Below are positions 17,502-26,096 of a DNA stretch of 58,085 bases, piece after piece. The stretch's first letter is position 1. Every line of letters begins with the position of its first letter. The DNA is taken from contig NZ_JADEWR010000018.1 of NCBI RefSeq assembly GCF_015207525.1, positions 40,649 to 98,733 on the forward strand, in the 5' to 3' direction. This DNA is from Nodosilinea sp. LEGE 06152 (GTDB lineage Bacteria; Cyanobacteriota; Cyanobacteriia; Phormidesmidales; Phormidesmidaceae). The position numbers and the translations under genes were made by a program. The notes beneath the pieces were generated by a model. It searched no databases and was not told where the DNA came from. It was given only the letters and a program-made list of their open reading frames with translations.

Positions 17502-18254
17502 ATGGTTCAGCAGCTTCCCGACGCCTTAGCCACAGTCAACTACTCCGACAGCGATGGGCAACCCATGGCCGACAATACCAAGCAGTTTCGCTGGATTGTG
17601 GTAATCAAAGAAAACCTTGAACTGCTGTTTGCGAAGAATCCCGACGTATTTGTGGCGGGCGATCTACTTTGGTATCCGGTAGAAGGGGACAACACGATTC
17701 GCCAGGCCCCCGATGTGATGGTAGCGATAGGGCGGCCCAAGGGAGACCGAGGATCTTACCGCCAGTGGCAGGAGGGCGGCATTGCGCCCCAGGTGGTGTT
17801 TGAAATTTTGTCGCCGGGCAACCGCTTTGGTGAGATGCTGCGCAAGCTGAACTTTTACGAGCGCTACGGCATTGAGGAGTACTACATCTACGACCCCGAC
17901 AAGCTTGAGCTAACCGGGCTACAGCGGTGTGAAGACAGCCTTCAGGTGATTGAGGAGATGAATGGGTGGGTCAGCCCTTGTTTGCAGATTCGCTTTCACA
18001 TGAGCGATGCGGGGCTGGAAATCTACCGCCCCGATGGGCAGCAATTTTTGACCTATATCGAACTGGGGCAGCAGCTAGAGCAAGAGCGAGAGCGGGCCAA
18101 TCAAGAACGAGAGCGGGCCAATCAAGAACGAGAGCGGGCCGAGCAAGAACGAGAGCGGGCCGAGCAAGAACGAGAGCGGGCCGAGCAAGAACGAGAGCGG
18201 GCCGAGAGATTGGCTGAACAGCTCCGAGCAGAAGGGTTTGAGCCCAATCTATAG
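17502..18254 (+). CDS. Uma2-family protein with heptad-repeat tail
   Basis: A 250-residue protein. Residues 1-185 are a Uma2 (DUF820) nuclease-like domain: VIKENLELLFAKNPDVFVAG, APDVMVAIGRPKGDRGSYRQ (acidic core), PQVVFEILSPGNRFGEM and YYIYDPDKLEL. The tail is six exact or near-exact heptads of QERERA(N/E), encoded by a 21-bp tandem repeat (18081-18206), ending in RLAEQLRAEGFEPNL. The tail should form a highly charged single helix or coiled coil. Similar tails occur on other cyanobacterial Uma2 proteins; the function is unknown. Confidence 0.87.
   Translation: MVQQLPDALATVNYSDSDGQPMADNTKQFRWIVVIKENLELLFAKNPDVFVAGDLLWYPVEGDNTIRQAPDVMVAIGRPKGDRGSYRQWQEGGIAPQVVFEILSPGNRFGEMLRKLNFYERYGIEEYYIYDPDKLELTGLQRCEDSLQVIEEMNGWVSPCLQIRFHMSDAGLEIYRPDGQQFLTYIELGQQLEQERERANQERERANQERERAEQERERAEQERERAEQERERAERLAEQLRAEGFEPNL
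18081..18206 (+). repeat. Six tandem 21-bp repeats inside a Uma2 gene
   Basis: Units begin CAAGARCGAGAGCGGGCC and end AAT (first two) or GAG (last four). Copies 3-6 are identical. The length is a multiple of three, so copy-number change would keep the frame. Confidence 0.95.
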
Positions 18255-18455
18255 ATTGAAGCAAGGGGCGATCGCCCAACGTTCTGACGCTGCGCAAGCA
18301 ATAACCTTGCTAAAGGCAGTTGATAGCGCACTCACCACTTATTAGTGACAATAGAAGCTGGGGGTTTAGCCCCTTGCAATCGGCTTAGCGGGTTTAACGG
18401 GGTCACGCAGCGTCCCTGGTTATTGGCTAGCTATGCCTTTGTCCTTGTCGGCTTT

Positions 18456-18489
18456 AAAGCCCCCTGTGTCTACTGGTGCAGGGGGCTTT
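18456..18489 (+). terminator. Strong hairpin between the Uma2 gene and the antiporter
   Basis: AAAGCCCCCTG (18456-18466) and CAGGGGGCTTT (18479-18489) form a perfect 11-bp stem with a 12-base loop. The stem ends in TTT. It lies 37 bases before the chosen antiporter start, so it may be the Uma2 terminator or part of the antiporter leader. Confidence 0.55.
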
Positions 18490-18525
18490 GTAGACGCTAT
18501 TTTCATCGCCCTACCGTGCTCATGT

Positions 18526-20277
18526 ATGACCGCTGAACCAAACTTCGTCCTCGATCTCACCCTGGCTTTGGGGTGTTCCGCCATTGGTGGCTATATTGCC
18601 CACCGCCTCAAGCAGCCAGCGCTGCTGGGCTACCTGCTCACCGGGCTGGTGATTGGCCCCTTTGGGCTGGGGCTCCAGACCGATGTAGAGCAAATTCAGG
18701 CCCTGGCGGAGGTGGGGATTGCCTTTTTGCTGTTTGCCCTGGGGGTTGAGTTTTCGCTCTCCGAGCTGAAACGGGTGCGGGCGATCGCCCTGAAGGGCAG
18801 CTTTTTGCAAATGGGATTGACCACGCTGCTGGTGTGTTCGGTGTCGCTGCTCTCAGGTACGGCAGATTCTCCGCTGCAGGGCCTTTTTCTGGGCTTGGTG
18901 CTGTCGCTATCGTCAACGGCGGTGGTGCTCAAAACCCTGACTGACCGAGGCGAAACCGCCACCGTTCACGGTCAGGTAATGCTGGGTCTGCTGATCGCCC
19001 AAGACATTGCCCTGGGGCTAATGCTGGCGGTGCTGCCGGTGCTCAACCAACCCGATGCCCTGGGGCCAGCCCTGGCGATCGCGGCGCTCAAGTTTGGACT
19101 GTTCTTAGCGGGGGCGATCGCCCTGGGCCGCTGGGTGGTGCCCCCCCTCATTCAGCACATTGCCGCCACCGAGAGCAGCGAGCTGTTTTTGCTCACGGTC
19201 GTAGCCCTCTGTCTGGGCATTGCCTGGGTGACGTCTATCCTCGGCCTCTCGATCGCGATGGGGGCTTTTGTCGCTGGCCTGATGATCTCCGAGATCGACT
19301 ACGCCGACCAGGCCTTGGGCAAAATTTTGCCCCTGCGCGACACCTTTGCCTGCCTGTTTTTCGCCTCCATCGGCATGCTGATCGACCCCAACTTGATTCT
19401 CAACAACCTGGGCAAACTTTTGGAGCTGGTAGGGCTGATTATGGTGGGCAAGGCGCTGATTGTTTTGCCCATTGTGCTGGGGTTTGGCTATTCGCTCAAG
19501 ACAGCCGTAAAAGCTAGCTTTGGGCTCAACCAAATCGGCGAATTTTCCTTTGTGCTGGCGCTGATGGGGCTAGAGCTGGGGCTAATTACCGAGCAGCGCT
19601 ACTCGCTGCTGCTGGGCACGATCGCCATTTCGCTCATGCTCACCCCCCTATGGATCAACCTTGCGCCCCGAGTATCTGACTGGCTCCACGCCCTGCCCGT
19701 GCTCAAAGACTACCTCAACCGGGCCGAGGAGCCCAAGCTGCTGTCGGTGCCCGCCGACATTCACGACCACGTGATCGTGGCGGGCTATGGCCGGGTGGGC
19801 GAAGTGCTGGTCAACGTGCTGCTCAGCCGCGGCTACCCGGTACTGGTGATCGAAAACAGCGAAACCGCCATTCAGCGCCTGCGCAATCGTCATGCCCCCC
19901 TGGTGCAAATTCCCTACGTCTACGGCGATGCCGACAGCGAACTGGTGCTCGAAAAGACCTGCCTGGAGACCGCCAAGGCCCTGGCCATTACCCTGCCCGA
20001 CCCGACAACGACTCGCCTACTCTTGCAGCGAGCTTTGGCCAAAGCCCCCGAGCTGGATATCATTGCGCGATCGCACAACAACGAAGAGATCGACGTGCTG
20101 ACTCAGCTAGGGGCCAGAGAAGTGGTGCAACCCGAGTTTGAGGCCGCCCTGGAACTCGGCTCGCACCTGCTCAACACCCTGGGCGAAAAGACCCTCGAAA
20201 TACAGTCGGTGCTAGATTGGATCCGTCAAGACCGCTACCGCAGCATTCGCCCCGTGCCCCAGGTAGGCAAAGGATGA
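18526..20277 (+). CDS. Cation:proton antiporter with TrkA-N domain (KefB/CPA2-type)
   Basis: About 583 residues. The N-terminal two thirds are some 12-13 hydrophobic helices of the CPA2 exchanger fold (GCSAIGGYIAHRLKQPALLG, LGVEFSLSELKR, LLIAQDIALGLMLAVLPVL with the conserved QD). The C-terminal third is a cytosolic RCK/TrkA-N domain: HVIVAGYGRVGEVLVNVLL near residue 415 has the GxGxxG NAD-binding turn, and VYGDADSELVLEK follows. It should exchange K+ or Na+ for protons under nucleotide control. The ATG at 18526 (MTAEPNF) is chosen because upstream sequence in frame is hairpin DNA. Confidence 0.9.
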   Translation: MTAEPNFVLDLTLALGCSAIGGYIAHRLKQPALLGYLLTGLVIGPFGLGLQTDVEQIQALAEVGIAFLLFALGVEFSLSELKRVRAIALKGSFLQMGLTTLLVCSVSLLSGTADSPLQGLFLGLVLSLSSTAVVLKTLTDRGETATVHGQVMLGLLIAQDIALGLMLAVLPVLNQPDALGPALAIAALKFGLFLAGAIALGRWVVPPLIQHIAATESSELFLLTVVALCLGIAWVTSILGLSIAMGAFVAGLMISEIDYADQALGKILPLRDTFACLFFASIGMLIDPNLILNNLGKLLELVGLIMVGKALIVLPIVLGFGYSLKTAVKASFGLNQIGEFSFVLALMGLELGLITEQRYSLLLGTIAISLMLTPLWINLAPRVSDWLHALPVLKDYLNRAEEPKLLSVPADIHDHVIVAGYGRVGEVLVNVLLSRGYPVLVIENSETAIQRLRNRHAPLVQIPYVYGDADSELVLEKTCLETAKALAITLPDPTTTRLLLQRALAKAPELDIIARSHNNEEIDVLTQLGAREVVQPEFEAALELGSHLLNTLGEKTLEIQSVLDWIRQDRYRSIRPVPQVGKG

Positions 20278-20386
20278 CCAAGCCTGCTAATCAGGCACAG
20301 CACCCGTTTGAGCGGTGAATCTCGATACATCGCTGGCGCAAATATCCCTTAGCCCATGGCAGACCACCGCTCAAGTTGGTCAAAAA

Positions 20387-20446
20387 GCTGTGCCTATTGC
20401 ATTTTTGGCTAATACGAAAATGGCTTAATGCAAAGCAGCCTTTTTT
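20387..20446 (+). terminator. Probable terminator after the antiporter gene
   Basis: GCTG...TTGCATT (20387-20403) pairs with AATGCAA...CAGC (20427-20439) with an internal bulge, followed by CTTTTTT. It lies about 110 bases past the stop. Confidence 0.5.
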
Positions 20447-20605
20447 ATAGGCAATCTTCTATAGTTAATATTTAATCCATGCAAAACATGTCTTAATACT
20501 ACTACTAAAAATAAAATTCTGTGACTCAAAACACTTTTTTAAAGGGTTTCCAAGACTAATATCTAAATCAATGGGGTTTCCACTGTAGATCTAAAGACGC
20601 AGTTA

Positions 20606-20627
20606 ATTCTTTCTTAATTGAAAGAAT
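20606..20627. promoter_or_regulatory. Palindrome ATTCTTTC-6-GAAAGAAT, possible operator
   Basis: A perfect 8-bp inverted repeat with a TTAATT spacer in the AT-rich region upstream of the sensor kinase. It looks like an operator for a dimeric regulator, but no promoter elements can be assigned with confidence. The surrounding gap (20447-20660) has no gene. Confidence 0.35.
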
Positions 20628-20661
20628 GCAGCTCAGTAGTTCACAACCGAAGTAGTACTGT

Positions 20662-20737
20662 AAAAACACCTTAATAATTAGAGAGTGTTCTTTTGGGCCT
20701 GTGTTTTTGTGCAGGCTACGTAAGGTGTTTTTTTATG
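20662..20737 (+). promoter_or_regulatory. Structured leader or attenuator upstream of the heme sensor kinase
   Basis: AAAAACACCTTA (20662-20673) pairs perfectly with TAAGGTGTTTTT (20721-20732), which runs on into further Ts. The 47-base loop contains a second hairpin GCCTG/CAGGC (20697-20716). A stem closing on a T-run resembles a terminator or attenuator, or the end of a small RNA, placed about 95 bases before the kinase start at 20831. No known riboswitch class was recognised. Confidence 0.45.
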
Positions 20738-20830
20738 CTGTCCTTACGAAGGTTCGGACTGAAAGCCGCGATGCGGTCTTGGGCGACATGCTTGCTTCGT
20801 TTCGCTTGCCCTTCTTTAGTGCAGCTTCCC

Positions 20831-23389
20831 ATGATCAGGAAATTGAGGTTAGGCACCAAATTTACGTTACTTCTCACCCTGGTGTTTTTAGCTGGGGTTG
20901 TCATTAGCGGTCTCACTCTATCAGCCGCTATGCAGCGCAAGGCTGAGGGAGAGGTAACAGCCAAGGCCGAAATGTTGACCCAGACCATGAACTCGGTCAG
21001 AACCTACACCAGCGACAACATTCGCCCTCTGCTGGCCGACCAGCTGGCCACCAGTCCAGAATTTATCAGCGAAACGGTGCCGGCCTACGCTGCCACAGAA
21101 GTCTTTGAACAATTTCGTAGCCACCCCGACTACCAGAGCTTTTTCTATAAAGAAGCTACCCTCAACCCCACCAACCCCCGTGACCAGGCCGACGACTTTG
21201 AAACCGGTCTGGTCGAACAATTTAGAGCCGAGCCTGAGCTGGCTAAGCTGTCAGGGTATCGCGCCCGCAATGGCGAAAACCTGTTCTATATTGCCCGACC
21301 GCTTGCCATTACCAAGGCAAGCTGCCTCGAATGCCACAGCACTCCGGCGGCGGCCCCTAAGAGTCAACTGGTGAGCTTTGGCAGTCAGGGTGGGTTTGGC
21401 TGGCAGATGAATGAAATCGTTGCCGCCCAGACTATTTATGTACCCGCCGACGCGGTGTTTCAGCAGGGCCGTCAGTACCTGTTTTTGGTCATGGGCATTT
21501 TTGCCAGCATTTTTGCGGCCCTGGGTCTGCTGCTCAATGCGCTGCTCAAGCGCACGGTTATTCAGCCCATTAATCAGCTCACGGCGATCGCGCGGCGGGT
21601 CAGCTCAGGCACCATGACCGCCGAACAGGTCAGCGAGTTTAATGCTGCGCCCATGACTGCGGTAGCCCAACGGGCCGACGAACCGGGGCAGCTGGCGCGG
21701 GCCTTTCAGGTGATGGCCTACGAGGTCGCCGCCCGCGAGCAAAACCTGAGTCAGGCGGTGGAGGAACGCACCGCGCAGCTGGCTGAAACCACCGAAGCGG
21801 CTGAGCGGGCCAGGGCAGAGGCGGAGGCGGCCAACCAGACCAAGAGCCAGTTTTTGGCCAATATGAGCCACGAGCTGCGCACCCCCCTCAACGCCATCAT
21901 TGGCTACAGCGAAATGCTGAAGGAAGAGCTGACCGATCTGGGCCAAAGTGCGCTGATCTCCGACGTGCAAAAAATTCACGGGGCCGGGCGTCACCTGCTG
22001 GGGCTAATCAACAACATTCTTGACCTCTCTAAAGTAGAGTCGGGCAAGATGGAGCTGTTTTTAGAAACCTTTGAAATTGCCCCGATGGTGGCCGAAATTG
22101 CCGACACCATTCGCCCGCTGATCGACAAAAATCGCAACACCCTGGTGGTGCATTGCGCCGACGGCATCGACACCATGCATGCCGACATCACCAAGCTGCG
22201 CCAGTGCCTGTTTAACCTGCTCAGCAACGCCAGCAAGTTTACCGAAGACGGCACGATTACCCTCACCGTAGAGCCGGTGAGTACTGGGCCAGATATCAAG
22301 GCAGAGGCGGCGATCGCCTTTCGCGTGGCCGACACCGGCATTGGCATGACCCCGGAGCAGCAGGCCAAGCTGTTTCAGTCGTTTACCCAGGCCGATTCGT
22401 CTACCACCCGCAAGTACGGGGGTACGGGGCTGGGGCTGGTAATTACTAAAAAGTTCTGCGAGATGATGGGCGGCGAAATCAGCGTGACCAGCGCCGCTGG
22501 CCAGGGCACCACCTTTAGCCTTCAGCTGCCCGAGCGCGTGCCCGATCTGAGACTCGATGGGAAAGCGGAAGTGGTACAGAGCGCGATCGCCGAGCCCAGC
22601 GCGATCGCGCCCATCGAGCACATTCCGACCGCCAGCACCATTCTGGTAATCGACGACGACCCCTCGGTGCAAGACCTGATGCAGCGATTTTTAACCCGCG
22701 AAGGCTTCAACGTTTTGGGGGCGGGCAGCGGCTTAGACGGCTTGCAGCTGGCTCGCAGCCACCGCCCCGACGTGATTGTGCTCGACGTGATGATGCCCAG
22801 CATCGACGGCTGGACAGTGCTGACCGAGCTCAAGGCCGACCCTGAATTGGCCACCATTCCCGTCGTCATGGTGACCATGGTTGACGACAAAAACCTGGGC
22901 TACGCCCTGGGGGCCTCTGACTACCTGCTCAAGCCCATCGACTACGATCGCCTCACCGAGCTGCTGCGCAAGTACAGCACCGAAACTGGCGTCACCTCGG
23001 TCATGGTGGTTGAAGACAACGCCGAAAACCGGGAAATGATGCGTCGCCAGCTCACCAAAGCGGGCTGGCAGGTGCTAGAAGCCGAAAACGGTCGCGCCGC
23101 CCTAGACCTGATGCAAACCCAGGCACCAGGCATTATTTTGCTCGATCTCATGATGCCCGAGATGGACGGCTTTGAGTTTCTCGACGAGCTGCGCCGCCAG
23201 CCCCAGTGGCGCGACATTCCGGTGCTGGTGCTCACCGCCAAAGACCTCACCCCAGACGATCGCCGTCGCCTCGACGGCCAGATTGAGCGCATTTATCAGA
23301 AGGGTTCCTTCGATCGCCAGGCATTGCTCAGCGAAATTAGCGATCTGGCCTCGGCGGCGGTTTCGCGCCATGGTCGAGCCAACTCCTAG
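20831..23389 (+). CDS. Heme-c sensor hybrid histidine kinase (Tll0287/DUF3365-type)
   Basis: About 852 residues. A membrane helix (about 11-31) precedes a periplasmic-type DUF3365/Tll0287 domain with the c-heme motif CLECH (Cys165, Cys168, His169). A second helix (215-238) leads to HAMP, then HisKA with His347 in MSHELRTPLNAIIGY, and an HATPase with FNLLSNASKF, DTGIGMTPEQ and GGTGLGLVI. Two receiver domains follow with Asp652 (VLDVMMPSIDG) and Asp772 (LLDLMMPEMDG). It should sense redox state or a heme ligand and relay phosphate to its own receivers or to the next gene's product. The start at 20831 (MIRKLRLGTKF) is chosen from the domain; upstream starts at 20735 (ATG after AAGG) and 20693 (TTG) would run through the hairpin leader. 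Confidence 0.9.
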   Translation: MIRKLRLGTKFTLLLTLVFLAGVVISGLTLSAAMQRKAEGEVTAKAEMLTQTMNSVRTYTSDNIRPLLADQLATSPEFISETVPAYAATEVFEQFRSHPDYQSFFYKEATLNPTNPRDQADDFETGLVEQFRAEPELAKLSGYRARNGENLFYIARPLAITKASCLECHSTPAAAPKSQLVSFGSQGGFGWQMNEIVAAQTIYVPADAVFQQGRQYLFLVMGIFASIFAALGLLLNALLKRTVIQPINQLTAIARRVSSGTMTAEQVSEFNAAPMTAVAQRADEPGQLARAFQVMAYEVAAREQNLSQAVEERTAQLAETTEAAERARAEAEAANQTKSQFLANMSHELRTPLNAIIGYSEMLKEELTDLGQSALISDVQKIHGAGRHLLGLINNILDLSKVESGKMELFLETFEIAPMVAEIADTIRPLIDKNRNTLVVHCADGIDTMHADITKLRQCLFNLLSNASKFTEDGTITLTVEPVSTGPDIKAEAAIAFRVADTGIGMTPEQQAKLFQSFTQADSSTTRKYGGTGLGLVITKKFCEMMGGEISVTSAAGQGTTFSLQLPERVPDLRLDGKAEVVQSAIAEPSAIAPIEHIPTASTILVIDDDPSVQDLMQRFLTREGFNVLGAGSGLDGLQLARSHRPDVIVLDVMMPSIDGWTVLTELKADPELATIPVVMVTMVDDKNLGYALGASDYLLKPIDYDRLTELLRKYSTETGVTSVMVVEDNAENREMMRRQLTKAGWQVLEAENGRAALDLMQTQAPGIILLDLMMPEMDGFEFLDELRRQPQWRDIPVLVLTAKDLTPDDRRRLDGQIERIYQKGSFDRQALLSEISDLASAAVSRHGRANS

Positions 23390-23449
23390 TGCCCCTGTCT
23401 GACAGCCCCTTAGCCATGCCCATGCACTCTTGTAATCGTTGCTGCCCCC

Positions 23450-26086
23450 ATGCCCAAACTGCTGCTAGTCGAAGATAACGAGGTCAACCGAGACATGCTG
23501 TCTCGTCGTCTGCTGCGCAAAGGCTACGAGGTGGCGATCGCGATCGACGGTGCCGATGGCGTCTCTAAGGCCCTGTCAGAACGCCCCGACCTAGTGCTGA
23601 TGGATATTGATCTGCCGGTGATCGACGGCTACGAAGCGACCCGCCAAATCAAGGCCAACCCGCGCACCCAGCACATTCCCATTATTGCCCTCACCGCCCA
23701 CGCCATGCAGAGCGATCGCGACCAGGCCTTTGCCGCTGGCTGCGACGAGTACGACACCAAACCCGTTGACCTACCCCAGCTGCTTGAGAAAATTGAGCGC
23801 CTGCTGGCCAGCGCCCAGCCCCCAGCCCCCCAGGACACCAACAGCCTACCCCAGGACAGCCGCGTGCAGCGGGCGCTGCTCAGCCATCTGCGCCACGAGC
23901 TGTGCACCCCCATGAATGCCATCATTGGCTACAGCGAGATGCTGCTCGACGAAATCAAGGGGCAGCCCGACGCGTCGCTGGGGGACGATTTGCAGAAAAT
24001 CTACACCTGCGGCACCCAGCTGCTGTCGCTGGCCAACGTCATTCTCGACCCCACTCAGTTGGAGGTAGGCCAGTCACCCCGCGACATCAACTCCTTTGGG
24101 GCCACCATTCGGCTCGAGATGCTGACCCCCCTCAGCACCGTGATTGGCTACTGCGAAATGCTGCTCGAAGAAGCCTCCCCCGAGATCGTGCTCGACCTCG
24201 ATCGCATTCACAAAGCCGCTCAACGGCTGCTGGGCATGGTCAACGACATCGTCAATCTGTCACGGCAGCAGCTCCAGCTGATTGACGCCAGCGGGCCAGA
24301 GACCACCGATTTGCTGCTCGATGGCACCACCGCATCCAGCCTATTTCGAGCAGCCGAAACCACCATTCGGGCACTCAACCACAGCCCCGTCGACGAGCTG
24401 AGCCTCCAGGGGGGCACCATTCTCATCGTCGACGACAACGAAACCAACCGCGATCTGCTGTCCCGTCAGCTTCAGCACCAGGGCTACACCGTAGCGGTCG
24501 CCGCCAATGGCCGCCAAGCCCTGGAGATGCTGCAAAGCAGCCCCTACGACCTGATCTTGCTCGACTTGATCATGCCCGAGATGAACGGTTACGAGGTGCT
24601 CGGCCACCTCAAGCAGCACCCTACTCTGCACGCTATTCCAGTGATCATGATTTCGTCCCTCGATGAAATTGACAACGTGGTGCGCTGCATTGAAATGGGG
24701 GCAGAAGACTATCTCTCCAAGCCCTTCAAGCCAGTGCTGCTGCGGGCTAAAATCACCGCCTACCTAGAGAAAAAGCGGCTCCGCGATCAGCGGGTGATGT
24801 ACCTGGCCCAGCAGCTAATCGCTGAGGCCACCCCGGTACCCGTGCTGATTTGGCGGCTGTCCGACGGCCTCATTCTCTATGCCAACGCCACGGCCAGCAA
24901 AACCTTTGGCCATACCGAACCCGACCTGCTGCACCGCTCCATTGAGGACTTTTATTTTGAGCGGGCCGAGCACCAAACCTTAATTGGCCCCCTGAGCGAA
25001 GGCAAGTCAATTCAGCATTACGAACTACAGGGCAAACGGGCCGATGGCAGCCCCTTTTGGGTAACAGCCTCGTTTCAGCCGTTGACCTTTAACGGCGAAG
25101 CGACGGTGCTCAGTGCCATGGCCGACATTACCGCCCGCAAGCAGGCCGAAGACTCGCTGCGGCTCACCGAGGAAAAGTACCGCAGCATCTTTGAAAACGC
25201 CCTGGAGGGCATTTTTCAGTCGACGCCCTCGGGCCATTTTCTCAGCGTCAACCCCGCCATGGCGCGCATCCACGGTTACGACTCGCCCGAGGCCATGATG
25301 GCCGCCGTCACTGAAATTAGCAGCCAAATCTACGTCGATGCCGAACGTCGCCAGCAGCTCATGCAGCAGGTGGACGCCGACGGCGAAATTATCGGCTACG
25401 AGTACCAGGCCTACCGCAAAGATGGCGACATCATGTGGCTGTCAGAAAGCGTGCGGGCGGTGCGCAGCGCCAACGGCGAGCTGCTTTACTACGAGGGAAT
25501 TGTCGAAGATGTGACCAAGCGCAAGCTGGCAGAAGAGGCCCTCAAACGCCAGGTTGACGAGTTGAAGATTGAAATTGACCACGCCAAGCGTGCCCAAGAA
25601 GTAGCGGCGATTACTCAAAGCGACTATTTTCAGCAGCTCAAGGCCGAAGCCGAAAGTTTGCGCATGGAAGATGCCGAGGCTATGGACCCGAGCCCCCCAG
25701 CCCCAGCCGCCCCCATCAAGGTGCTGCTGGTCGAAGACAACGAAATGAACCGCGACATGCTCTCGCGCCGTCTGCTGCGGCTCAACTACGACGTGCTGAT
25801 CGCTGTAGATGGCTTGGAAGGGGTAACTATGGCCGCCGCCCACCGCCCCGACATTGTGCTGATGGATATGAGCCTGCCGGTGATGGACGGCTGGGAGGCT
25901 ACCCAGCAGCTCAAGGCCAATGCCCAAACCGCTCACATTCCGGTAATTGCGCTGACCGCCCACGCTATGGCAGGCGATCGCGAAAAAGCCCTGGCGATTG
26001 GCTGCGACGAGTACGACACCAAACCCATTGAGCTGCCCCGCCTGCTCAACAAGATGACGGCGCTGCTGGAAAAGACCAGAGGCTAA
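23450..26086 (+). CDS. Multi-receiver PAS protein (REC, pseudo-HisKA, REC, PAS, PAS, REC)
   Basis: An 878-residue soluble signalling protein 61 bases after the hybrid kinase. Order: REC (about 1-120, Asp52 in LMDIDLP); two HisKA-like helices, HLRHELCTPMNAIIGYSEML with His149 and RLEMLTPLSTVIGYCEMLLE where Leu222 replaces the phospho-His; REC (about 322-445, Asp372 in LLDLIMP); PAS (about 470-575); PAS (about 580-700); coiled coil; REC (about 755-875, Asp806 in LMDMSLP). No ATP-binding kinase domain is present, so it cannot autophosphorylate. The first and last receivers are close relatives, down to the shared GCDEYDTKP segment, suggesting internal duplication. It is probably a phosphorelay hub for the upstream kinase. 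Confidence 0.88.
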   Translation: MPKLLLVEDNEVNRDMLSRRLLRKGYEVAIAIDGADGVSKALSERPDLVLMDIDLPVIDGYEATRQIKANPRTQHIPIIALTAHAMQSDRDQAFAAGCDEYDTKPVDLPQLLEKIERLLASAQPPAPQDTNSLPQDSRVQRALLSHLRHELCTPMNAIIGYSEMLLDEIKGQPDASLGDDLQKIYTCGTQLLSLANVILDPTQLEVGQSPRDINSFGATIRLEMLTPLSTVIGYCEMLLEEASPEIVLDLDRIHKAAQRLLGMVNDIVNLSRQQLQLIDASGPETTDLLLDGTTASSLFRAAETTIRALNHSPVDELSLQGGTILIVDDNETNRDLLSRQLQHQGYTVAVAANGRQALEMLQSSPYDLILLDLIMPEMNGYEVLGHLKQHPTLHAIPVIMISSLDEIDNVVRCIEMGAEDYLSKPFKPVLLRAKITAYLEKKRLRDQRVMYLAQQLIAEATPVPVLIWRLSDGLILYANATASKTFGHTEPDLLHRSIEDFYFERAEHQTLIGPLSEGKSIQHYELQGKRADGSPFWVTASFQPLTFNGEATVLSAMADITARKQAEDSLRLTEEKYRSIFENALEGIFQSTPSGHFLSVNPAMARIHGYDSPEAMMAAVTEISSQIYVDAERRQQLMQQVDADGEIIGYEYQAYRKDGDIMWLSESVRAVRSANGELLYYEGIVEDVTKRKLAEEALKRQVDELKIEIDHAKRAQEVAAITQSDYFQQLKAEAESLRMEDAEAMDPSPPAPAAPIKVLLVEDNEMNRDMLSRRLLRLNYDVLIAVDGLEGVTMAAAHRPDIVLMDMSLPVMDGWEATQQLKANAQTAHIPVIALTAHAMAGDREKALAIGCDEYDTKPIELPRLLNKMTALLEKTRG

Positions 26087-26096
26087 AAGCCACGCG

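Noticed and set aside
20662..20737. Known cyanobacterial small RNA Yfr1 as an explanation of the structured leader
   Set aside because: The conserved ACTCCTCACAC core of Yfr1 is absent.
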